From Pseudoxanthomonas sp. z9 (lineage in GTDB: Bacteria > Pseudomonadota > Gammaproteobacteria > Xanthomonadales > Xanthomonadaceae): a stretch of 64,000 bases of DNA. The first letter of the stretch is position 1. Every line of letters begins with the position of its first letter. Of the stretch, positions 54,819 through 62,092 are shown piece after piece. The translations under genes and the position numbers were made by a program. The notes under the pieces were generated by a model. It was given only the letters and a program-made list of their open reading frames with translations, was not told the origin of the DNA and did no database searches. The stretch is from positions 186,001 to 250,000 of the forward strand of contig NZ_VFID01000012.1 in NCBI RefSeq assembly GCF_006542425.1, written 5' to 3'.

Positions 54819-55913
54819 ATGAACGCACAACCCAACCTTGGCATGCAGGTCACCACCTTCGAGAACCCGATGGGTATCGACGGCTTCGAATTCGTCGAAT
54901 TCGCCGCCCCGGATGGCCAGGGCGAGGCCCTGCACGACTACTTCCGCCGGCTCGGCTTCACCGCCGTGCTGCACCACAAGACCCGTCCGATCACCGTGTA
55001 CCGCCAGGGCGGAGTGAACTTCCTGGTCAACGAGGATCCGGATTCGTTCGCAGCGGATTTCGCCCGCGCGCACGGTCCTTGCGCCTGTGGCTTCGCGATC
55101 CGCTTCAGCAAGCCGGCGGAGCAGGTGTTCGACACCGTCCTCCGCAATGGTGGCGAAGCGATTGATCACAAGCCGGAAACCCGCGCGGTGTCCGCACCGG
55201 TGGTCAAGGGCATCGGCGACTGCATGCTGTACCTGGTGGATTGCTATGGCGGCACCGGCAGCATCTACGACGGCGACTACCTGCCGGTGCAGGGCGCTGA
55301 GCAGAACCCGAAGGGGTTCGGGCTGACCTTCATCGATCACCTGACCCACAACCTGTTCTTCGGCAACATGGACAAGTGGTCGGACTACTACGAGCGCCTG
55401 TTCAACTTCCGCGAGATCCGCTACTTCGACATCAAGGGCGCCAAGACCGGCCTCTTGTCCAAGGCGATGACCGCGCCGGATGGCATCGTGCGCATCCCGC
55501 TCAACGAATCTTCTGATCCGAAGTCGCAGATCAACGAATACCTGGACGCGTACAAGGGCGAGGGCATCCAGCACATCGCCTGCTTCACCGACGACATCTA
55601 CGAGACGGTGGAGGCCATGCGCGATGCGGGCGTCGAGTTCCTCGACACTCCGGACACCTATTTCGACGTGATCGACCAGCGCGTGCCGGATCATGGCGAG
55701 GACGTGCCGCGGCTGGCGAAGAACAAGATCCTGATCGACGCCGATCCGGAGACCCACAAGCGCAAACTGCTGCAGATCTTCACCCAGAACGCGATCGGTC
55801 CGATCTTCTTCGAGATCATCCAGCGCAAGGGCAACGAAGGCTTCGGCGAAGGCAATTTCCAGGCGTTGTTCGAGAGCATCGAACGCGACCAGATGCGCCG
55901 CGGCGTGCTCTGA
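54819..55913 (+). CDS. hpd: 4-Hydroxyphenylpyruvate dioxygenase
   Basis: A 364-residue iron enzyme converting 4-hydroxyphenylpyruvate to homogentisate. The metal ligands are His174 (FIDHLTHNL), His252 (GIQHIACF) and Glu332 (FFEIIQRKG). The two VOC-type halves and the C-terminal helix are complete. It is divergent from the MarR-type regulator and followed by hmgA after 90 bases, with which it forms the tyrosine degradation core. The upper enzyme (aminotransferase) and lower ones (maleylacetoacetate isomerase, fumarylacetoacetase) are not in the window. Confidence 0.96.
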   Translation: MNAQPNLGMQVTTFENPMGIDGFEFVEFAAPDGQGEALHDYFRRLGFTAVLHHKTRPITVYRQGGVNFLVNEDPDSFAADFARAHGPCACGFAIRFSKPAEQVFDTVLRNGGEAIDHKPETRAVSAPVVKGIGDCMLYLVDCYGGTGSIYDGDYLPVQGAEQNPKGFGLTFIDHLTHNLFFGNMDKWSDYYERLFNFREIRYFDIKGAKTGLLSKAMTAPDGIVRIPLNESSDPKSQINEYLDAYKGEGIQHIACFTDDIYETVEAMRDAGVEFLDTPDTYFDVIDQRVPDHGEDVPRLAKNKILIDADPETHKRKLLQIFTQNAIGPIFFEIIQRKGNEGFGEGNFQALFESIERDQMRRGVL

Positions 55914-56003
55914 ACCCGGGCGGCGCCTGGCGCCGCTCCCCAGTTCAGGCAAAATCGCGTCATCGGCATCGCCGCGACGACGTCGCGGCCACAGGCAGGC
56001 ACC

Positions 56004-57299
56004 ATGAAGAGCAGCGGCTACCAAACCGGTTTCGGCAACCACTTCGCCAGCGAGGCCGTGGCCGGCACGCTGCCGATTGGACGCAACTCGCCGCAGCGGG
56101 TCGCGCATGGCCTGTACGCGGAGCAGCTCTCGGGCACGGCGTTCACTGCACCGCGCAATGAGAACCGCCGCAGTTGGCTGTACCGGATCCGGCCGGCGGC
56201 GATGCATTCGAACTTCGAGGCATTCAACCAGCCGCGCTTCCACAATGATTTCGGCACCGGGCCGGTGACCCCGGATCAGCTGCGCTGGAATCCGCTGCCG
56301 CTGCCGGAGGCGTCCACCGATTTCGTCGAGGGCCTGTACACCATGGCCGGCAACGGTTCGGCCGCCGGCCAGCACGGCGTCGGGGTCCATCTGTATGCGG
56401 CCAACCGCTCGATGCAGGGCCGGTTTTTCTACGATGCCGATGCCGAGCTGCTGATCGTGCCGCAGCAGGGGCGGTTGCACATCGCCACCGAACTGGGCGT
56501 GGTCGAGGTGGAGCCGCAGCAGATCGCGGTGATTCCGCGCGGCGTGCGCTTCCGCGTCGAGCTGCCGGATGGCCCGTCGCGCGGCTACGTGTGCGAAAAC
56601 TTCGGCGCCGCGCTGCGCCTGCCCGACCTGGGGCCGATCGGCGCCAACGGCCTGGCCAATCCGCGTGATTTCGAAACGCCGCACGCGGCGTACGAAGAAG
56701 TGGAAGGCGAGTTCGAATTGATCGCCAAGTTCCAGGGCCACCTGTGGCGCGCGTCGATTGGCCATTCGCCGCTGGACGTGGTCGGCTGGCACGGCAACTA
56801 CGCGCCGTACCGCTACGACCTGCGCCACTTCAACACCATCGGGTCGATCAGCTTCGATCACCCGGATCCGTCGATCTTCACCGTGCTGACCTCGCCCAGC
56901 GACACCCACGGCACCGCCAACCTGGATTTCGTGATCTTCCCGCCGCGCTGGCTGGTGGCGCAGGATACTTTCCGCCCGCCCTGGTTCCACCGCAACATCG
57001 CCAGCGAATTCATGGGACTGATCACCGGCGTGTACGACGCCAAGGCGGATGGCTTCGCGCCCGGCGGCGCATCGCTGCACAACTGCATGACCGGGCATGG
57101 CCCGGACGCAGCCACTTTCGAGAAGGCCAGCGCCGCGGACCTCAGCAAGCCGGACGTCATCCGCGACACCATGGCCTTCATGTTCGAGACGCGCGCGGTG
57201 ATCCGCCCCGCGGCGCAGGCGCTGGAAGCCGGGCATCGCCAGCGCGACTACCTGGCCTGCTGGGCCGGATTGCAGAAGCACTTCCGCAAACCGGACTGA
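56004..57299 (+). CDS. hmgA: Homogentisate 1,2-dioxygenase
   Basis: A 431-residue iron dioxygenase opening homogentisate to maleylacetoacetate. Family marks are the start [47 protein letters not shown], and the ligand region [18 protein letters not shown], with EHxxH-type residues. It is full length. It follows hpd in the same direction and should share its regulation by the MarR-type repressor. Confidence 0.96.
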   Translation: MKSSGYQTGFGNHFASEAVAGTLPIGRNSPQRVAHGLYAEQLSGTAFTAPRNENRRSWLYRIRPAAMHSNFEAFNQPRFHNDFGTGPVTPDQLRWNPLPLPEASTDFVEGLYTMAGNGSAAGQHGVGVHLYAANRSMQGRFFYDADAELLIVPQQGRLHIATELGVVEVEPQQIAVIPRGVRFRVELPDGPSRGYVCENFGAALRLPDLGPIGANGLANPRDFETPHAAYEEVEGEFELIAKFQGHLWRASIGHSPLDVVGWHGNYAPYRYDLRHFNTIGSISFDHPDPSIFTVLTSPSDTHGTANLDFVIFPPRWLVAQDTFRPPWFHRNIASEFMGLITGVYDAKADGFAPGGASLHNCMTGHGPDAATFEKASAADLSKPDVIRDTMAFMFETRAVIRPAAQALEAGHRQRDYLACWAGLQKHFRKPD

Positions 57300-57361
57300 T
57301 CCGTTCGCGACAGGTTCACGGCGACACGCTAGGCTGCGGGCTTTCCCACGGAGCCGCCGCC

Positions 57362-58000
57362 ATGACGTTCGCCCCCAAGCCCGTCCTGCTGACTTTCGCC
57401 CTGACGCTGGCGCTGGCCGCCTGCAAGCCGCCGGCCGCGCAGCCACCGGCCGAGGCGGACGCACCGGCTCCCGCGCCGCCGCCGGCCGCGAGCGTTCCCG
57501 CCGAATCCACCACTCCGCCCGCCACCGATCCCGCCGCGCCGCCCGCATTGGCCCAGGCCGGGCTGGCGGGTTTCGGCGACATGAAGCTGGGCAGCAGCGA
57601 AGACGAGGCCAAGGCTGCCTGGGGCGGCGAGCTCAAGTCGCTGCCGGCGGGCGAGGGCAGTACCTGCCACTATCTGCTGCCGAAGTGGGCGAAGGACGGC
57701 AACGAACTGGCCTTCATGATCGAGGACGGCAAGTTCGTCCGCTACGACGTCGGCAACGACAAGGAGACCGCGCCCGGCGGCGGCAAGGTCGGCATGCAGG
57801 CCGACGCACTGCAGCAGCTCTACAACGGCGGCCTGCAACCCACGCCGCACAAGTACGTCGAGGGTGGCCGCTACCTGTCGATGGCTGCCAGCGGAGTGGC
57901 GCCGAGCAAGCTGGTGTTCGAGGTGGGCGCCGACGGCAAGGTCACCCGTTGGCGAGTGGGCCTGATCCCGCAGGCCGACTACGTGGAAGGCTGCTCCTGA
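57362..58000 (+). CDS. Hypothetical lipoprotein, Ala/Pro-rich
   Basis: A 212-residue protein with a lipoprotein signal peptide (lipobox LALAAC, then K) and a long Ala/Pro-rich linker (about 22-65), then a globular part with LAGFGDMKLGSSEDEAKAAW and GGRYLSMAASGVAPSKLVFE. Repeating Gly/Lys strands suggest a beta-sandwich or lectin-like domain. CACGGAGCC precedes the ATG. No family name could be assigned; it is likely anchored in the periplasm or outer membrane. Confidence 0.75.
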   Translation: MTFAPKPVLLTFALTLALAACKPPAAQPPAEADAPAPAPPPAASVPAESTTPPATDPAAPPALAQAGLAGFGDMKLGSSEDEAKAAWGGELKSLPAGEGSTCHYLLPKWAKDGNELAFMIEDGKFVRYDVGNDKETAPGGGKVGMQADALQQLYNGGLQPTPHKYVEGGRYLSMAASGVAPSKLVFEVGADGKVTRWRVGLIPQADYVEGCS

Positions 58001-58079
58001 GTTTCCCTCCGCCGACGGTGGCTGGTGGCCGGCCGTCGCGCGGGCATAGAATCGCCCATCGACGCGAGGAGGCGCACGG

Positions 58080-59027
58080 ATGGAAGCATGGGGCTTTTTC
58101 CTGCTGGGCCTGGTGCTGCTGGCACTGGGTGGTGATTCCATCGTCAAGGGCGCCTCGGCGCTGGCGCAGCGCCTGGGGGCCTCGCCCTTCGTCGCCGGCC
58201 TGCTGCTGATTGCCTTCGGCACCTCGCTGCCGGAACTGGCGGTCAACGCGCGTGCGGCCTGGGTGGGCGCACAGGACCTGGCGCTGGGCAACGTGGTCGG
58301 CAGCAACATCGCCAATCTTGGCCTGACCCTGGGCCTGGCCGCGTTGTGCGCGCCGCTGGTGGTGCGGATGCGCCTGCTGTCGCCGCTGCTGCTGTTGCTG
58401 GTGGCGGCGACGCTGGCGCTGATCGTGCTCGGCCTGGATGGCGTGATCGGTCGCGTCGAAGGCGGCGTGCTGCTGCTGGCCTTTGTCGCCATGCTCGCCT
58501 TCCTGCTGGCGCGTGGCGCGCGCGAGGACGAGGCGGTGCGTGCCGATGTCGCCGCCTATGCCGGTCCTGTGGTTGCCTGGTGGCAGGCGTTGCTGCGCCT
58601 GGCTATCGCCATCGCGCTGCTGTACTTCGGCTCGAAATTCATCGTCCAGTCCGCGACCACGCTCGGCGCCGGATTGGGCCTGACGCCGTTGCTGTCCGGC
58701 TTGTTGCCGGTGGCGATTGGCACCGCCCTGCCGGAAGTGGCGGCCGCCATCGCGGCGGCGCGGCGCGGGCAGGGCGACATGGTGGCCGGCCACGTGATCG
58801 GCTCCAGCCTGTTCAACCTGCTGGTGGTGGTGGGCGGCATGGCGGTGTTCCGCCCGCTGCCGCTGCCGACCTCCTTCGTCCGCCTGGAATTGCCGGCGGC
58901 GATCGCCTTCGCGGTGATCCTGCTGCCGATGCTGCGCGGCGACCTGCGCATCAGCCGCGGAGAGGGCGCGCTGCTGACACTGGCGTTCGTGGCCTGGGTG
59001 GTGCTGGAAATCGCGCTGCTGGCCTGA
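58080..59027 (+). CDS. Calcium/sodium antiporter (CaCA family, YrbG-like)
   Basis: A 315-residue antiporter with two internal repeats of five helices. Both alpha repeats are clear: IAFGTSLPELAVNARAAW with GNVVGSNIANLGL, and IGTALPEVAAAIAAARRG with GHVIGSSLFNLLVV. It exchanges Ca2+ for Na+ or H+ at the inner membrane. GAGGAGGCGC gives a strong ribosome-binding site. It is convergent with the Mrp operon, 24 bases away. Confidence 0.93.
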   Translation: MEAWGFFLLGLVLLALGGDSIVKGASALAQRLGASPFVAGLLLIAFGTSLPELAVNARAAWVGAQDLALGNVVGSNIANLGLTLGLAALCAPLVVRMRLLSPLLLLLVAATLALIVLGLDGVIGRVEGGVLLLAFVAMLAFLLARGAREDEAVRADVAAYAGPVVAWWQALLRLAIAIALLYFGSKFIVQSATTLGAGLGLTPLLSGLLPVAIGTALPEVAAAIAAARRGQGDMVAGHVIGSSLFNLLVVVGGMAVFRPLPLPTSFVRLELPAAIAFAVILLPMLRGDLRISRGEGALLTLAFVAWVVLEIALLA

Positions 59028-59051
59028 TCGGCTTCAGGGTCGATCGCCTCT

Positions 59052-59402
59052 TCAGGCGTGCTCGTCTTCGGCGTGCGTGTCCGCCTGGCCCGGCTCGGGC
59101 GGGCGCGTGGCCATCTTCAGCGACAGCGCGGCCTTGGCCATCAGGTGCGCGCTGATCGGCGCGGTGATGAACAGGAACGCGGTGACCAGCAGTTCGCGTG
59201 GTTGCGGATCGTGCCCCAGTGAAGCGTGGTAGCCGACCGAGGCCAGCAGCACGCAACCCACGCCCAGCGTGCTGGCCTTGGTCGGGCCATGCAGGCGCTT
59301 GAAGAAATCCGAGAGCTTGGCCAGTCCGTAGGATCCGACCAGGATGAAGAAGCTGCCGACGGCGAGCAGCGTCGCGAGCAGTACGGCGATCAGCATGTTC
59401 AT
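59052..59402 (-). CDS. mnhG: Na+/H+ antiporter subunit G
   Basis: A 116-residue membrane subunit of the Mrp-type antiporter. The ATG at 59402 overlaps the mnhF stop by four bases. It has three hydrophobic segments, the family KRLHGPTKASTLGVG block and an acidic His-containing tail (AEDEHA). Mrp subunits act together to pump Na+ out in exchange for H+. Confidence 0.92.
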   Translation of the reverse strand: MNMLIAVLLATLLAVGSFFILVGSYGLAKLSDFFKRLHGPTKASTLGVGCVLLASVGYHASLGHDPQPRELLVTAFLFITAPISAHLMAKAALSLKMATRPPEPGQADTHAEDEHA

Positions 59403-59683
59403 TCGACGATGTCCCGGCGCAGGATGTACTTGCTCAGCACCACGGTGCCGACGAAGCCGAGCATCGCGATGATCAACGCGGCCTCGAAGTAGATTGGCGT
59501 GTCCAGGTGCATGCCGAACAGCATCAGTTCGGCGATGCCGGCCACGAACAGGGTGTCCAGCGCGAGGATACGGTCGGGCACGGTCGGCCCGCGCAGCAGG
59601 CGCCACAGCGCCAGCAGCATGGCCAGGCCGACCACGTGCATGGAGCCGACGATGGCCACGGCGACGATGGATTCGGGCGTCAT
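59399..59683 (-). CDS. mnhF: Na+/H+ antiporter subunit F
   Basis: A 94-residue subunit with three membrane helices. VAIVGSMHVVGLAMLLALWR, LRGPTVPDRILALDTLFVAG and LIIAMLGFVGTVVLSKYIL fit MrpF, which has been linked to bile-salt/cholate efflux in Bacillus. It overlaps mnhG and mnhE by four bases each. Confidence 0.92.
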   Translation of the reverse strand: MTPESIVAVAIVGSMHVVGLAMLLALWRLLRGPTVPDRILALDTLFVAGIAELMLFGMHLDTPIYFEAALIIAMLGFVGTVVLSKYILRRDIVE

Positions 59684-60165
59684 GGGAATATCTCCATCAG
59701 GGGCGCTTCGTAGCGGTGCTTGATCTGGACGATGACCGCTTCGGGATCCTTCAGATCGAATACGTGCACGAGCAGGTGGCGGCGGTCATCCGACAGCACC
59801 GCCGACAACGTGCCGGGTGTCAGGGTGATGATGCTGGTCAGCGCGGCGATGCCGTGGATGTTGCCGATGTCCAGCGGCACCCAGACGAAGCCGGGCGTGA
59901 TCGCCGACTCCGGTCCCAGCACGCGGCGCGCGACCTCGATGTTGGAACGGACGATGTCCCAACCCAGCACCCACAGCATGCGCGGCACCTGGCGCAGGCG
60001 GCCGATCCGGGCGAACTCGCGATCCAGGCGCGCGGCGAACAGCGGAATGACGATCGCCAGCACCACCGCCAGCACGACGTGCCCCCAGCTGAGCGCCGAG
60101 TTCATCAGCAGCCAGAAGCAGAAGATCGTCAGGCTCAGCGGCCAGGAAGGAATCCAGCGCTTCAT
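59680..60165 (-). CDS. mnhE: Na+/H+ antiporter subunit E
   Basis: A 161-residue subunit. The start has MKRWIPSWPLSLTIFCFWLL with two helices, then DIVRSNIEVARRVLGP and the family piece LTSIITLTPGTLSAVLSDD with a cytoplasmic end (VFDLKDPEAVI). It overlaps mnhF by four bases and mnhD by one base (TGATG). Confidence 0.92.
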   Translation of the reverse strand: MKRWIPSWPLSLTIFCFWLLMNSALSWGHVVLAVVLAIVIPLFAARLDREFARIGRLRQVPRMLWVLGWDIVRSNIEVARRVLGPESAITPGFVWVPLDIGNIHGIAALTSIITLTPGTLSAVLSDDRRHLLVHVFDLKDPEAVIVQIKHRYEAPLMEIFP

Positions 60166-61700
60166 CAGGGCTTCCTCATCACCGGCAATTGCGCGCGCAC
60201 CTGTTCCACATAGTCGGCCGGCGACAACAACTGGGCGGCGGCGGCTCGCGTGTAATCCAGGATCGGGGCAGCGGCCAGCACCATCGCCACGCCGTAGCCG
60301 AGCAGCAGCACGGTGGCGGCGGTTTCCAGCGTGCGCGCCGGCGCGGCGATCATGCCCGATGGTGCGGGAACCTCGGCGCCCGGAGGCACCCGCCAGAACA
60401 GCCGCGTGCCCGCGCGCGCCATGCCGACCAGGACCAGGAAACTGCTCACCAGCAGTGCCGCCCAGATCCAGCGCTGTTCGACCGTGGCCATCAGCAGCAC
60501 CAGCTTGCCGATGAAACCCGACAGCGGCGGCAGGCCGGCCAGCGATACCGCCGCGATCAGGAACATCAGGCCGGGCAGGGTCTTGGACGGCACCGGCAGT
60601 CCGCGATCCCCGCGATCGCCATCGGCGCCGCGCTGGCGCCGGACCAGATCCGCGATCAGGAACAGCGACGCGCCGGCGAAGGTGCTGTGCGCCAGGTAGT
60701 AGAGTCCCGCGCCGATGGTGCCTTCGCGGGCCAGTGCGAAGGCGATGAACAAGGTCGCCGCCGACACCAGCACCAGGTAGGCCGCCAGTGCGCGCAGCCT
60801 GACCGCTGCCATCACTCCCAGCGAGGCCAGGGCCAGCGTGATCACGCCGGCCGGCAGCAGCCAGTCCCAGGCGAATCCGGCCAGCGCGCCGGCCGACGCG
60901 CCGAACAGCAGCAGACATACCCGCAGCACCGCGTACAGGCCGACCTTGGTCATGATCGCGAACAGTCCCGCGACCGCGGCCGGTGCGTGGGTGTAGGTCT
61001 GCGGCAGCCACAGGTACATCGGCAGCAGCGCGGCCTTGGTGCAGAACACCAGCAGCAGCAGGCCGGCGGCGGCCTGGATCAGAGGCAGATCGGCGGTCGG
61101 CGCCTGCGCGATCTTCGTCGACATCTCGGCCATGTTGAGCGAGCCGAGCAGCGCGTAAAGCAGGCCCAGCGCCATCAGGAACAGGGTCGAGGCGGCGATG
61201 TTGACGCTGACGTAGTGGAAACCGGCGTGCATGCGATCGCCGCGCCCGCCGCTGAGCATCAGTCCGTACGAGGCGATCAGCAGCACTTCGAAGAATACGA
61301 ACAGGTTGAACAGATCGCCGGTCAGGAACGCGCCGTTCAGGCCCATCAGCTGGAACTGGAAGAAGGCGTGGAAATGCGGCGCGCGCCGATCCCAGCCGGC
61401 GCCGGCGTGCAGCAGGCAGGCCACCGCCAGCAGCGCGGACACCAGCACCATCATCGCCGACAGGCGATCCACCATCAGGCTGATGCCCAGCCGCGCCGGC
61501 CAGTCGCCCAGCAGATAGACCAGCACCGTGCCGTCCGCGACCGCGCGCAGCAGGCACACGGCCACCAGCACCTGCGCGGCCAGCGAGACACCGGCAATCA
61601 AACGTTGCGGCACCATGCCGAAACGGCGGTGCTCGGCGAACAACGCCAGCGCCGCGGCGAACAGCGGGATCAGGATCGGCAGCAGCGGCAGGTGGCTCAT
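60165..61700 (-). CDS. mnhD: Na+/H+ antiporter subunit D
   Basis: A 511-residue NuoN/NuoM-like membrane subunit with about 14 helices. The proton-translocating region has NGAFLTGDLFNLFVFFEVLL, the Lys helix FCTKAALLPMYLWLPQTYTHAP and the later YLAHSTFAGASLFLIADL. It is a relative of complex I proton channels. It overlaps mnhC by four bases and mnhE by one base. Confidence 0.94.
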   Translation of the reverse strand: MSHLPLLPILIPLFAAALALFAEHRRFGMVPQRLIAGVSLAAQVLVAVCLLRAVADGTVLVYLLGDWPARLGISLMVDRLSAMMVLVSALLAVACLLHAGAGWDRRAPHFHAFFQFQLMGLNGAFLTGDLFNLFVFFEVLLIASYGLMLSGGRGDRMHAGFHYVSVNIAASTLFLMALGLLYALLGSLNMAEMSTKIAQAPTADLPLIQAAAGLLLLVFCTKAALLPMYLWLPQTYTHAPAAVAGLFAIMTKVGLYAVLRVCLLLFGASAGALAGFAWDWLLPAGVITLALASLGVMAAVRLRALAAYLVLVSAATLFIAFALAREGTIGAGLYYLAHSTFAGASLFLIADLVRRQRGADGDRGDRGLPVPSKTLPGLMFLIAAVSLAGLPPLSGFIGKLVLLMATVEQRWIWAALLVSSFLVLVGMARAGTRLFWRVPPGAEVPAPSGMIAAPARTLETAATVLLLGYGVAMVLAAAPILDYTRAAAAQLLSPADYVEQVRAQLPVMRKP

Positions 61701-62092
61701 GCCTTCCTCCGCCGGTCTTCGTGGTAGCTGTCCACGCGCGCCTCGTGCAGGCGTTCGCCGGCGGCGCCGTCGACGTGATCGCTGCCGTTGTCGGCGCGGC
61801 TGCGGATCGCCAGCACGATGCTGACCGCGGTCATCGCGAACGCGATCACGATCGCGGTCAGCACCAGCGCCTGCGGCAGCGGGTCTGTGTAGTAGGCGAG
61901 GGTGGTCGCCACGCCGTCGCGCAGCACCGGCGGCTTGCCGGCCACTACCCGGCCACCGGCGAAGATCAGCAGATTGGTGGCGTAGGAGAGCAGGGTCATC
62001 CCGAGGATGACGTCGAAGGTGCGCGCGCGCAGCAGCAGGTACACGCCGGAGGCGGTGAGCAGCCCAATCGCGCAGGCCAGGGCGAGTTCCAT
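61697..62092 (-). CDS. mnhC: Na+/H+ antiporter subunit C
   Basis: A 131-residue NuoK-like subunit: ACAIGLLTASGVYLLLRARTF, VILGMTLLSYATNLLIFAGG and PQALVLTAIVIAFAMTAVSI are the three helices typical of MrpC/NuoK. It overlaps its neighbours (one base with the AB gene, four with mnhD), so the operon is strictly coupled. Confidence 0.93.
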   Translation of the reverse strand: MELALACAIGLLTASGVYLLLRARTFDVILGMTLLSYATNLLIFAGGRVVAGKPPVLRDGVATTLAYYTDPLPQALVLTAIVIAFAMTAVSIVLAIRSRADNGSDHVDGAAGERLHEARVDSYHEDRRRKA

